64,000 nucleotides of DNA, from positions 1 to 64,000 of the forward strand of contig JAHDBJ010000009.1 of the NCBI GenBank assembly GCA_020630435.1, read 5' to 3'. A program made the position numbers and the translations under genes. The notes beneath the pieces are model-generated. The model was not told where the DNA came from, searched no databases, and worked only from the letters and a program-made list of their open reading frames with translations. Positions 36,364 to 45,445 of the stretch are shown piece after piece (the first letter of the stretch is position 1; the number at the start of each line of letters is the position of its first letter). The DNA comes from Saprospiraceae bacterium (GTDB taxonomy: Bacteria; Bacteroidota; Bacteroidia; Chitinophagales; Saprospiraceae).

Positions 36364-36543
36364 ACGGTTATAATGATTCTAGTAAATTCTTAGCTTTCTA
36401 GTAATATTTCTGGTTATATCTTTAAGTATGATTCTACTATTACACTTCGTCATTTTTTGGTCAAAATGGGCATAAGACCTATATTTTTTGAACTTAGTGT
36501 AAAAAAAACAATAACCATTATTTACTTATTAAAAAATTATTAT

Positions 36544-36551
36544 TAGTTTTG
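36544..36551 (+). promoter_or_regulatory. Putative -7 element for the glgE operon
   Basis: TAGTTTTG matches TAnnTTTG, 31 bases before the glgE ATG. The upstream 219-bp spacer also holds a loose nested inverted repeat (36440-36502). Confidence 0.45.
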
Positions 36552-36582
36552 GCGAAAATTAAACGAAAAAACAGCCAAACCT

Positions 36583-38565
36583 ATGAGCAGACAAAGCAGA
36601 GTCATTATTGAAAATGTATATCCCGAAATTGACAACGGACGCTATTACATAAAAAGAGTCCTTGGAGAATCCGTAACAGTAGAAGCAGATATTTTTGGCG
36701 ATGGGCATGATGTCGTGGCAGGTGCTTTGCTTTATAAACATCAAGACAGTAAAAAGTGGAAAGAAACGAGATTCTCACCAACAGAAAATGACCGATGGAT
36801 AGCTACTTTTAGAGTTGAAAAACAAGAAATCTATCATTATAAAATTCAGGGATGGGTTGATTATGCTTTAAATTGGCAACATAACATAGAGCGAAAAATT
36901 CAAGCTGAACAATATGTCAATGTTGAGTTACTTGATGGAGTCCAGTATTTAGAAAAACTGCTAAAAAATGCAGGTTCCAAACATCATCAACATATAAAAT
37001 ACCTTATTGGTTTATTTAAAGATGAACAACGTTATGAAGAGGCGATTCAAGAAGCTCTTTCTGATAGGTTGCACGATCTCTTTGTAGAATATCCAACGAA
37101 GGATTTTGCAGTAACTTATGATAATAACCTAAGGGTTTATGTTGATAGAAAAAAAGCGCTGTTCAGTACTTGGTACGAATTCTTCCCTCGCTCTGCTTCC
37201 GAAGAAGCAGGGAAGCATGGTACATTCAAAGATTGTGAACGACTGATTCCACGAATTGCTGCAATGGGATTTGATGTATTGTATTTTCCACCGATCCATC
37301 CTATTGGGGAAGTTAATCGAAAAGGAAAAAATAATACAACAGAAGCTTTTGAAGGTGATGTTGGTTCTCCTTGGGGAATTGGCTCTAAACATGGTGGACA
37401 TAAAGACATTCATCCTGAATTAGGGACAATTGATGATTTCAAAAACTTGATCAAGATAGCAAATGATTATGGCGTTGAAATTGCTATGGACTATGCTTTA
37501 CAATGTGCCCCTGATCATCCTTATGTAAAAGAACACCCACAGTGGTTTAGATGGCGACCAGATGGTTCTGTACAGTATGCCGAAAACCCTCCTAAAAAAT
37601 ATCAAGATATTTTGCCGATCTATTTTGAAACAGAAGATTGGGAGAATCTTTGGAATGAATTATTAGATATTGCACTCTATTGGGTGAAACAAGGCATTCG
37701 TATTTTTAGAGTAGATAATCCACATACAAAACCTTTTCAATTTTGGGAGTGGTTGATAGCTAATGTGAAAAAAGATTATCCTGATGTGTTATTTTTATCG
37801 GAGGCATTTACTAGACCTAGAGTAATGCATGAATTAGCAAAAGTAGGATTTACTCAATCATATACGTACTATACTTGGAGAAATTTTCGACATGAGATCT
37901 TAGAATATATGGAGGAACTTTCAAATTCAAAGGGAGCAGAATACTTTAGACCAAACTTCTGGCCCAACACGCCCGATATTAATCCATACAGTCTACAAGG
38001 TGGTAAGGAATCTATTTTTTTGATGCGTTATTTTATGGCTGCAACTTTAAGTTCCAACTACGGAATGTATGGACCTGTATTTGAGTATATGATTCATGCT
38101 GCGGTACCAGGGAAAGAGGAATATCTAGATTCTGAAAAATATCAAATTCAGCATTGGGATTGGAATCAAACGAATAAGATGACACATTTGATTACCATGA
38201 TTAATCATATCAGACGAGACAATGAAGCATTGCAGTTTACAAGGAACATTACCCTTTGCGACACTGATAATGAAAGTTTGTTTGCTTATTACAAAGAGAC
38301 AGAAGATAAATCTAATCAACTCCTAATGATTGTAAACCTTGATCCATACAATCGTCAATCTGGTTGGATAAAGACACCACTAAATCTGATTGGTGTAAAT
38401 GAAGGTGAGCCTATCATTATGCATGATTTAATAACTCAAAGTAGTTATACTTGGAATAGTGAATGGAATTTTGTAGAAATAGATCCAAATTCTCCTTTCC
38501 ATCTTTTCCAAATCAGAAGACCTAAGGTATATCGTTCGGGAAACGGTTATCAACACCCATCATAA
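36583..38565 (+). CDS. glgE: Alpha-1,4-glucan:maltose-1-phosphate maltosyltransferase GlgE
   Basis: GlgE extends linear alpha-1,4-glucans with maltosyl units from maltose 1-phosphate (GH13_3). The 660-aa protein has an N-terminal beta domain (RVIIENVYPEIDNGRYYIKR), a small helical insert (~120-185), and the catalytic barrel from STWYEFFPRSASEEAGKHG. Markers include YFPPIHPIGEVNRKGKNN, the nucleophile region GIRIFRVDNPHTKPFQFWE (Asp near 375) and the acid/base region LFLSEAFTRPRVM (Glu near 405). It ends 13 bases before the maltokinase gene, so the two are clearly co-transcribed. Together with GlgB downstream it forms most of the GlgE glucan pathway. Confidence 0.95.
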   Translation: MSRQSRVIIENVYPEIDNGRYYIKRVLGESVTVEADIFGDGHDVVAGALLYKHQDSKKWKETRFSPTENDRWIATFRVEKQEIYHYKIQGWVDYALNWQHNIERKIQAEQYVNVELLDGVQYLEKLLKNAGSKHHQHIKYLIGLFKDEQRYEEAIQEALSDRLHDLFVEYPTKDFAVTYDNNLRVYVDRKKALFSTWYEFFPRSASEEAGKHGTFKDCERLIPRIAAMGFDVLYFPPIHPIGEVNRKGKNNTTEAFEGDVGSPWGIGSKHGGHKDIHPELGTIDDFKNLIKIANDYGVEIAMDYALQCAPDHPYVKEHPQWFRWRPDGSVQYAENPPKKYQDILPIYFETEDWENLWNELLDIALYWVKQGIRIFRVDNPHTKPFQFWEWLIANVKKDYPDVLFLSEAFTRPRVMHELAKVGFTQSYTYYTWRNFRHEILEYMEELSNSKGAEYFRPNFWPNTPDINPYSLQGGKESIFLMRYFMAATLSSNYGMYGPVFEYMIHAAVPGKEEYLDSEKYQIQHWDWNQTNKMTHLITMINHIRRDNEALQFTRNITLCDTDNESLFAYYKETEDKSNQLLMIVNLDPYNRQSGWIKTPLNLIGVNEGEPIIMHDLITQSSYTWNSEWNFVEIDPNSPFHLFQIRRPKVYRSGNGYQHPS

Positions 38566-38578
38566 ACAGCACTAACCC

Positions 38579-40240
38579 ATGATGAACATTAAAAGCGTAC
38601 TCAATACAGATGTAGAGTGGAAAAAAATATTCAATGATAAAAATCTCACCACGGAATTACTAAGTGGGATAATTCCTAAATATTTACAGACCTGTCGCTG
38701 GTTTGGAGGTAAAGCAAGTACTATCAAAAAGGTAATGATTGAAGATAGTCTAGTACTTTCATATAAAAATACCTGTGCTTACTTATTGTTGTTAGAGGTT
38801 TTGTTTGAAGAAGGCTTTGTTCATCAATATTTATTACCGTTTGGTTTTAAGCCCAAAAAGAAAGGAAAAAAAGAGATAGAAGATAAGGCCATTATTGCTC
38901 CCATCAAGATTCAAGATAATGCGGGTTGGTTAGTCGATGCCTTATATCTAGAAGATTTCAGAAATTACCTTTTTTACCAAATTATTAATAAAAAACGCAA
39001 TAAGTTTAAACAAGGTAAATTAACTTTTGACAGAGGACGTATATTGGCTAAAGAAGCTAAAAAGAATGAAATTACGGTTTCCTCAGAAATACTAAAAGCA
39101 GATCAAAGTAATACAAGTATTATTTATAATGATAAATATTTTTTAAAAATATTTAGAAGATTATTTAGAGATCCTAACCCCGATTTGGAAATGGTACATT
39201 TCTTAAGTGAGAAAGCAAAGTTTAAAAACACCCCTCGTTATGCAGGCAGCATAACATGGAAAAAAGAAGGGATGTATGATATTTCACTAGGTTTAATGCA
39301 AGAAAAAATCGATAATGAAGGAGATGCTTGGAACTGGTTGTTGAAACATATCCAATCTTTTTTTAAAAAACTAGAAAAAAGAGAAGTGAAAGTCAAGTCT
39401 ATCGAAAAAATTCCACTTTTCAAGCCCCTTAAAATCAATAATCTATCTAAAGACTTGGTCGATTATATAGGAGAAGAAGTACTTATAGGCGTTGAAAAAT
39501 TAGCAAAGCGAACGGCTCAGATGCATATCTGTCTTTCTAGAGAGATGGTGAGTACTAAGTTCAATCCTGTATACTACAATGGTGACTATGTAGTATGGTT
39601 GAAAAATAGATTGATGTATCAATTTGATGCTCGTTATAATTTAGTTCAGAAAAATATAAATAAGCTCAGTGGACTGGCATTAGAATATGCTCAAGAATTT
39701 ATTCGTCAAAAACCAAATATTATTAATCATATTTTGACATTTAATGAAACCAATTTGACGAGTAGGAGAGTAAGGGTACATGGAGATTATCATTTAGGAC
39801 AAATTTTAGTACGAGATAATGATTTCTTTATCCTTGATTTTGAAGGAGAACCTGAAAGCACAATACGAGATAGGAAAGTAAAACAATCTCCACTTAAGGA
39901 TGTAGCAGGTATTTTTAGGTCTTTTCACTATGCGGTATATGCTACGATTTTTAATGAACATCAAAATTGGAGATACTCAAGAGATGAACTTTTTGATGCT
40001 GGTGAAAAATACTATCGTTGTCTTGTATCCATCTTTTTACATAAATACCTCAAGATGTCTTTCCAACATCAGTTGGATATAGGCTATTTCCCAGAGATTA
40101 TTTACTTGTTGAAATACAATTTACTAGAAAAAGCAATATACGAACTCGGTTACGAACTGCAAGGGCGTCCTTCTTGGGCTATCATTCCGCTTCAAGGGAT
40201 TATGCAGTTGATTAATGATGATGGTAAAATCTATAGTTAG
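38579..40240 (+). CDS. mak: Maltokinase (Mak/Pep2)
   Basis: This kinase phosphorylates maltose to maltose 1-phosphate, the substrate of GlgE. The 553-aa protein starts with the N-terminal cap (YLQTCRWFGGKASTIKKV) and ends with the aminoglycoside-phosphotransferase-like kinase fold: VRVHGDYHLGQILVRDNDF with the catalytic-loop Asp near residue 403, DFEGEPESTIRDRKVKQSPLKD for metal binding, and AGIFRSFHYAV. It is longer than many stand-alone maltokinases (about 450 aa). In some bacteria it is fused to trehalose synthase TreS, but here it is a separate gene and no TreS is present in the window. Two adjacent ATGs occur at 38579 and 38582. Confidence 0.9.
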   Translation: MMNIKSVLNTDVEWKKIFNDKNLTTELLSGIIPKYLQTCRWFGGKASTIKKVMIEDSLVLSYKNTCAYLLLLEVLFEEGFVHQYLLPFGFKPKKKGKKEIEDKAIIAPIKIQDNAGWLVDALYLEDFRNYLFYQIINKKRNKFKQGKLTFDRGRILAKEAKKNEITVSSEILKADQSNTSIIYNDKYFLKIFRRLFRDPNPDLEMVHFLSEKAKFKNTPRYAGSITWKKEGMYDISLGLMQEKIDNEGDAWNWLLKHIQSFFKKLEKREVKVKSIEKIPLFKPLKINNLSKDLVDYIGEEVLIGVEKLAKRTAQMHICLSREMVSTKFNPVYYNGDYVVWLKNRLMYQFDARYNLVQKNINKLSGLALEYAQEFIRQKPNIINHILTFNETNLTSRRVRVHGDYHLGQILVRDNDFFILDFEGEPESTIRDRKVKQSPLKDVAGIFRSFHYAVYATIFNEHQNWRYSRDELFDAGEKYYRCLVSIFLHKYLKMSFQHQLDIGYFPEIIYLLKYNLLEKAIYELGYELQGRPSWAIIPLQGIMQLINDDGKIYS

Positions 40241-40335
40241 TTTATTGGGTAATATAAGTTTTACCATTCTTTCATTGTTTTACTACTACTTTTTAAGGTT
40301 CTTTTATAATAAAAATCTACTTAAAATAAAATAAA

Positions 40336-42249
40336 ATGAATAACCAAGTCCAACCACATAGTCTCTTTACAGACTTCGATATATATTTATTCAAAACAGG
40401 AAAACATTTCAAACTTTACGAAAAATTGGGAAGCCACCCAATGACACTTAATGGTGTAGAAGGAACGTACTTTGCGGTCTATGCTCCAGCAGCGAATAGT
40501 GTAAAAGTAATTGGTAATTTTAATTATTGGTCAGGAGATGAACATCAGTTAAATGTGCGTTGGGATGAGTCAGGTATTTGGGAAGGTTTTATTCCTAATA
40601 TTGGTAAAGGAGAAATTTATAAGTACAAAATTCATTCAAATCATAATGGGCAGGTTTTAGAAAAAGCAGATCCTTTTGCATTGTATTCGGAACACCCACC
40701 AAGAACGGCTTCAATTATTTGGGATTTGGACTATAAGTGGAAAGATGCCCGTTGGATGAAGAAAAGAGCAAAGCATAATGGATTAGATAAACCTTATTCT
40801 GTGTACGAAGTACATTTGGCTTCTTGGCGAAAGAAAGCGGAAGAAAATCGTTCCTTGACTTATAAAGAGATGGCAGATGAGATGGTAAGTTATGTTAAAG
40901 AAATGGGTTTTACACACGTCGAATTTATGCCTGTAATGGAACACCCATATGATCCTTCTTGGGGCTATCAGGTAACAGGTTTTTTTGCGCCAACTTCTCG
41001 TTTTGGAGAACCTCAAGATTTTATGTATTTGGTGGATACTTTTCATAAAAATGATATAGGCGTAATCCTTGATTGGGTACCTTCACATTTCCCTTCTGAC
41101 GCACATGGATTAGCGAACTTTGACGGCTCTCATGTGTATGAGCATCCAGATATGCGTAGGGGATACCATCCTGATTGGAAGAGTTTGATTTTTAATTATG
41201 GTAGAAATGAAGTGCGATCTTTCCTTATCAGTAGTGCCATGTTTTGGTGCGAATTATATCATGCAGATGGTCTACGTGTGGACGCAGTAGCTTCGATGTT
41301 ATACTTAGATTATTCTAGAAATGATGGAGAATGGGAACCCAATATATATGGAGGTAATGAAAACCTAGAAGCAATTTCTTTTATAAAAGATTTGAATGAA
41401 GCAATATATAAAGCATTTCCTGATGTACAGACTATAGCCGAAGAATCGACTAATTTTACCAATGTTTCCCGTCCAATATACAATGGTGGTCTAGGGTTTG
41501 GGATGAAGTGGATGATGGGCTGGATGCACGATACTTTAGATTATTTTAAGAAAGATACTATTTATAGAAAATTTCATCAAAATAACATCACCTTTAGTAT
41601 TGTATATGCTTTTTCAGAAAACTTTATGTTGCCTTTGTCGCATGACGAAGTGGTACATGGAAAGGGAAGTTTGATAAGAAGAATGCCAGGAGACGAATGG
41701 CAACGATTTGCAAATCTAAGAACGATGTACGCCTATATGTTTACACATCCAGGCACGAAACTATTGTTTATGGGAGGGGAGTTTGGTCAGTACGACGAGT
41801 GGAATCACACAAAGAGTTTAGATTGGCATTTACTAGAATATGCGCCACATAATGGGGTGTCAACCTTGATTAAAGATTTGAATCAATTGTATAAAAAAGA
41901 AAAGGCATTACACGAAAAGCAGTTTTCTTATGAGGGCTTTGAATGGATAGATTTGCAGGATGGTAATAATTCTGTTATTGTATTTATGCGTAGTGGAGAA
42001 AAGGCAAAAGATAATATTATTGTAGCTTGTAACTTTACCCCTATAGTACGTGAAAATTATCGAATTGGTGTACCCGATTCTAAAGCATGGAAAGAGATTT
42101 TAAATAGTGATGATTCAAAATATTGGGGAAGCGGTAAACTAAATGATAAAACGCTCAAGGTCGAAGAAGTAGAAAAACATGGCAGACCACTTTCTATATC
42201 TTTGAACCTTCCACCGTTGGCTGTTTCAGTATTGAAAATGTCGAAGTAA
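40336..42249 (+). CDS. glgB: 1,4-alpha-glucan branching enzyme GlgB
   Basis: GlgB makes alpha-1,6 branches in the glucan built by GlgE. The 637-aa protein carries an N-terminal CBM48 module (TYFAVYAPAANSVKVIGNFN, about 30-130) and the GH13_9 catalytic barrel: DWVPSHFPSDAHGLANFDG, LRVDAVASMLYLDYSR with the nucleophile Asp near residue 317, TIAEESTNF with the general acid Glu near 369, and LPLSHDEVVHGKGSLI. A C-terminal all-beta domain follows. The short N1-less form is typical. The spacing to the maltokinase gene is 95 bases; it probably shares the operon or has its own weak promoter. Confidence 0.95.
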   Translation: MNNQVQPHSLFTDFDIYLFKTGKHFKLYEKLGSHPMTLNGVEGTYFAVYAPAANSVKVIGNFNYWSGDEHQLNVRWDESGIWEGFIPNIGKGEIYKYKIHSNHNGQVLEKADPFALYSEHPPRTASIIWDLDYKWKDARWMKKRAKHNGLDKPYSVYEVHLASWRKKAEENRSLTYKEMADEMVSYVKEMGFTHVEFMPVMEHPYDPSWGYQVTGFFAPTSRFGEPQDFMYLVDTFHKNDIGVILDWVPSHFPSDAHGLANFDGSHVYEHPDMRRGYHPDWKSLIFNYGRNEVRSFLISSAMFWCELYHADGLRVDAVASMLYLDYSRNDGEWEPNIYGGNENLEAISFIKDLNEAIYKAFPDVQTIAEESTNFTNVSRPIYNGGLGFGMKWMMGWMHDTLDYFKKDTIYRKFHQNNITFSIVYAFSENFMLPLSHDEVVHGKGSLIRRMPGDEWQRFANLRTMYAYMFTHPGTKLLFMGGEFGQYDEWNHTKSLDWHLLEYAPHNGVSTLIKDLNQLYKKEKALHEKQFSYEGFEWIDLQDGNNSVIVFMRSGEKAKDNIIVACNFTPIVRENYRIGVPDSKAWKEILNSDDSKYWGSGKLNDKTLKVEEVEKHGRPLSISLNLPPLAVSVLKMSK

Positions 42250-42450
42250 AGGGCTAAGTCTTTTAAAGTAGAATGCTCAATTATTTATAAATCATGGTAT
42301 CTCAATATTTCAGCTAGTTCTTTTCACTATAACTAAGACTACGAAAAAAGAATAGAGTTTCATTAGCTAAAATAAACCTTCATTATTGAAGAACTTCATA
42401 GAATTCTTTATATGAAAATAGAAATACTCAGGGTTTTTTTATCAAAAAAT

Positions 42451-42458
42451 TATATTTG
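42451..42458 (+). promoter_or_regulatory. Putative -7 element for the restriction endonuclease gene
   Basis: TATATTTG matches TAnnTTTG, 24 bases before the nuclease ATG. A T-run (42434-42440) lies where a -33 element would be expected, without a clear TTG. Confidence 0.45.
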
Positions 42459-42482
42459 TTGTAATATTAAAATGTAAATGTT

Positions 42483-43247
42483 ATGACAAATAGATATGTG
42501 ACGTTTGTAACAGATGAGCATTTAATCGGTTGTATTTCCGAGCTATACACCAAATATGCTAAAGCAAAGGAAGCTTTTACCAAAAGAGATTTTAATAAAA
42601 ATAAGGTCGATGTTTTTAAGATGCTTTTTGATAAACGGTTTAATAACTTAACAGATGAAGAACTAGTTGAAAAAGAAATAATGCGTCAAGTTGATCGAAC
42701 AATTGTTAATGCAATTGGGATTTTCCATGAAAATATATTAGCAGGCGTAGATGGGTATACTAAAGTTTTATCGGGCATAGATATTAAATCAGATGATGAT
42801 AAAATATTTATTGAATTAAAAAACAAGCACAATACAGTTAAGGGAGAAGATAAAAAAAGTATTTTTTTAAAACTTCAAGAAGAAATCAAAAAACATCCCA
42901 ATTCTCAAGCTTATTTTGCTAGGATTTTGGATAAGAAATCAACTTATGAGAAATGGGATTTTTCTCATAAAGGAGAAGCCTTTTCGAATGAAAAGATTTT
43001 TATTATTTCAGGGGATCAATTGTATAGAATGGTTACAGGTCGTGAGGATGCGTTATTTAATTTATATCAGAAATTACCATTAGCAATAGATGATTTCCTA
43101 GGCTTACTAGAAAATAAAGAACAAACGACTATACAAAGTTCTGCGTTAAAAGAATTTAAGGAAGACATTTGCATATCAAGAAGACAGGTAATTGATGAGA
43201 TAACGTACTCAAATTATCAATATTATTTAGGATTTGATAAATTATAA
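42483..43247 (+). CDS. Type II restriction endonuclease, Eco47II/Sau96I-like
   Basis: A 254-aa nuclease that by family should cut unmethylated GGNCC. The start MTNRYVTFVTDEHLIGCISELY and the core DRTIVNAIGIFHENILAGVDGY resemble Eco47II-family enzymes. The likely PD-(D/E)xK site is GIDI (Asp near residue 98) with IELKNKH (Glu-x-Lys near 111-113), followed by NSQAYFARILDKK. The gene has its own promoter-like element and converges on the cytosine-5 methyltransferase, sharing 25 bases at the 3' ends. Family assignment is from motif memory; GGNCC specificity is an inference. Confidence 0.75.
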   Translation: MTNRYVTFVTDEHLIGCISELYTKYAKAKEAFTKRDFNKNKVDVFKMLFDKRFNNLTDEELVEKEIMRQVDRTIVNAIGIFHENILAGVDGYTKVLSGIDIKSDDDKIFIELKNKHNTVKGEDKKSIFLKLQEEIKKHPNSQAYFARILDKKSTYEKWDFSHKGEAFSNEKIFIISGDQLYRMVTGREDALFNLYQKLPLAIDDFLGLLENKEQTTIQSSALKEFKEDICISRRQVIDEITYSNYQYYLGFDKL

Positions 43248-44458
43248 TGGTCATTTAAAAATCTTATAATTGAATAACCAATTTCCTGTCCTAAGTTACA
43301 AGGAACGGCATTTCCGATTTGTTTATACTGCTGAGAAACAGAGCCTATAAACTCCCAATTATCGGGAAAGGTTTGAATTCTAGCATATTCCCTTATAGTG
43401 AACGGTCTGGTTTCATCAGGATGGCATCGTTCGGTTTGCTTTTGGGCAGGACTACAAGTTAATGTAAGGCAAGGTTCATCCCATCCTATTCTTCTAGCCA
43501 TTCCTGTTTTTCCACCACCTAAGTAATAACTTTTACCCATATATTTCTTTTGTAATTCAATGGGTAAGTCTCTCCAGTATCCTTTAGGAGGAACTAATTC
43601 TAAGACTTTCTTTTTATGTTCTGGATATTTTGAGCCTTTAGAGGAAGGAACATCACAATTATATAATTCTCCCTTTTTTAGGGCATCAGATAAATTATAA
43701 ATTTTAGTGTGTGGTTTAGGATAATTATAATTTACTTTTACATCTTTTCGGATACCAACCAAAAAGAGGCGTTCTCTTTTTTGGGGAACCTTATAATTTA
43801 TTGCTTTTAGAATTTCAACAGGTACTACATTATAGCCAATTTCATTTAAAATAGAAATCATACCACTTAATGTTTTTCCTTTTTCATGTGATAATAATCC
43901 TCGAACATTTTCGCCTATGCATATCAGAGGATTTACTTGTTTTACAACTCTAGCAAATTCATAGAATAAAGTACCTCTTGCATCTTTCAAGCCTAATTGT
44001 TTTCCAGCATAGCTAAAAGCTTGACAAGGGAATCCGCCAGTAACGATATCAACATGATTTTTATATTTTGAAAAATCAAAATCTTTAATATCACCTTCTA
44101 AAATATTCCAATTAGGTCGATTTTTTCGTAATGTTTCACAAGCCCATTTATCAATTTCATTAAGGGCGATACATTTTATTCCTGCTCGCTCTAAGCCTAT
44201 TGCTAGCCCACCGGCACCCGCAAAAAGTTCTAATGCTTTGTATTGTTTTAATGGATACACAGAATTGTCTATAGTGTCTTCTAAGTTATTATTTAAAAAT
44301 TGAGCAAAAACCTCTAATTGTTCTTTTTTATATATACGGTAGTTACTCATCGGTTCTCTTAAAGCAACTAATTTGCCATTTCTATCCCATCTTCTAAGTG
44401 TTTCTTTACTTTTACCAAGTAGTTTTGCAGCTTCTGAAAGAGAGTAACTTTTACTCAT
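43223..44458 (-). CDS. HTH-fused DNA (cytosine-5) methyltransferase, partner of the restriction enzyme
   Basis: A 411-aa modification enzyme. The ATG at 44458 begins with a MerR/excisionase-type helix-turn-helix (YSLSEAAKLLGKSKETLRRW, then NYRIYKKEQL) of ~55 residues; the longer TTG frame adds an implausible hydrophobic leader. The C5-methyltransferase motifs follow in order: I ALELFAGAGGLAIGLERAG (near 75), IV GGFPCQAFSYAG with catalytic Cys (near 142), VI ENVRGLL, VIII QKRERLFLVGI, a target-recognition region (~240-360), and X YKQIGNAVP. By pairing it should methylate GGNCC. The N-terminal HTH may let the enzyme repress its own promoter, as reported for SsoII-type methyltransferases with N-terminal HTH domains. 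The gene is divergent from nothing and convergent with the nuclease. Confidence 0.9.
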   Translation of the reverse strand: MSKSYSLSEAAKLLGKSKETLRRWDRNGKLVALREPMSNYRIYKKEQLEVFAQFLNNNLEDTIDNSVYPLKQYKALELFAGAGGLAIGLERAGIKCIALNEIDKWACETLRKNRPNWNILEGDIKDFDFSKYKNHVDIVTGGFPCQAFSYAGKQLGLKDARGTLFYEFARVVKQVNPLICIGENVRGLLSHEKGKTLSGMISILNEIGYNVVPVEILKAINYKVPQKRERLFLVGIRKDVKVNYNYPKPHTKIYNLSDALKKGELYNCDVPSSKGSKYPEHKKKVLELVPPKGYWRDLPIELQKKYMGKSYYLGGGKTGMARRIGWDEPCLTLTCSPAQKQTERCHPDETRPFTIREYARIQTFPDNWEFIGSVSQQYKQIGNAVPCNLGQEIGYSIIRFLNDHYNLSNPK

Positions 44459-44520
44459 AACCAAGTTATACAAGATTAAACAATGGTTACAAAAATAATG
44501 TTTTTTAAAGAGGATCAAAA
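44459..44520 (-). promoter_or_regulatory. Methyltransferase promoter with a possible operator
   Basis: On the minus strand a TTTTG -33 element (44516-44520) and TATTTTTG -7 element (44490-44497) are separated by 18 bases, the best-formed promoter in the window. Just downstream, an inverted repeat TAACCA/TGGTTA (44458-44463 and 44484-44489) covers the start region and is a candidate binding site for the methyltransferase HTH domain. Confidence 0.6.
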
Positions 44521-44633
44521 TATAAAATACTGAAAACAATATTTTTCATAGAGCATCAAGTAATATTATATATTTATTAATTTTTTATAATTAGCATATA
44601 ACACGATTAGAGTAGGAGTGTATTTCGATGCTT

Positions 44634-45206
44634 TTATGAATGCTCATTTTCTGACCATCGTTCTGTTTTAATATCTAGTCCTGCTAAATCTAATACTCTA
44701 TCGACAACAGTAGCGGCTATTGCTTCAATTGTTTTTGGACGATGGTAAAAAGAAGGACTAGCGGGGCAAATAACCCCTCCAGCTTCCGTTATGATCTTCA
44801 TATTATTCAGGTGTATCAAATTGTAGGGTGTTTCCCTAGGAACTAAAATCAGCCGCCTTCTTTCTTTTAAAATTACATCAGCTGCTCTGGTAACAAGATC
44901 TGAAGATATTCCATTAGCAATCCTAGCTAGTAAACCCATAGAGCAAGGACACACAATCATAGTATTATACTTGGCAGAGCCTGAAGCAAAAGGAGCGATG
45001 AAATCCATTTTAGAATAAAAGTCAAAAGAATAATTTTTATAAGAATCATCTTCTAGTTCCAATTCCCAATTAAACTTTGCATTATCACTCATCACTACCC
45101 CAACAGCCTTGAGTTGGTTTGATAGATTACTCAATTTATCAAAGAGTACTTTAGCATAAATAGAACCACTTGAACCGCCAACAGCAATTATTATTTTCTT
45201 TTTCAT
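44634..45206 (-). CDS. ubiX: UbiX family flavin prenyltransferase
   Basis: UbiX joins dimethylallyl phosphate to FMN, making the prenylated flavin cofactor of UbiD decarboxylases. The 190-aa protein has the FMN-binding start IIIAVGGSSGSIYAKVL, the family core CPCSMGLLARIANGISSDLVTRAADV, and KERRRLILVPRETPYN with the catalytic-site residues. Full-length with no extra domains. No ubiD is in the window, so the decarboxylase partner must be elsewhere. It is a single gene on the minus strand. Confidence 0.93.
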   Translation of the reverse strand: MKKKIIIAVGGSSGSIYAKVLFDKLSNLSNQLKAVGVVMSDNAKFNWELELEDDSYKNYSFDFYSKMDFIAPFASGSAKYNTMIVCPCSMGLLARIANGISSDLVTRAADVILKERRRLILVPRETPYNLIHLNNMKIITEAGGVICPASPSFYHRPKTIEAIAATVVDRVLDLAGLDIKTERWSENEHS

Positions 45207-45445
45207 CTTTCCATTTTTATTACAAATATCTTAAAAACTAAAAAGTTGTAGTTTCTATAACTTTAACATCCTGAGATTGAGTATTCATCACGAATATCTG
45301 AAAATAAAAAAAATATACGTACACATTTTATTTAATCTATTTGAATATGCTAAAAAAACGTCTTTTAGACTTTATCTAGATATATGGATATTTGAATCAT
45401 TGTTTTTATAGACATAGTTATTTGCGGTTAAAATTTATAAAAAAG

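Noticed and set aside
36440..36502. Nested inverted repeat (TTACACT/AGTGTAA around GGTC/GACC) before glgE
   Set aside because: Outer and inner arms are short and separated by unpaired bases, and the plus strand has no T-run; not strong enough to call a terminator or riboswitch.
37129..37413. Overlapping minus-strand frames inside glgE
   Set aside because: Both are antisense shadows of conserved GlgE catalytic-domain codons.
44459..44539. 27-residue upstream extension of the cytosine-5 methyltransferase
   Set aside because: It uses TTG, encodes a hydrophobic cysteine-rich leader out of place in a cytosolic enzyme, and would overlap the best promoter match in the window.
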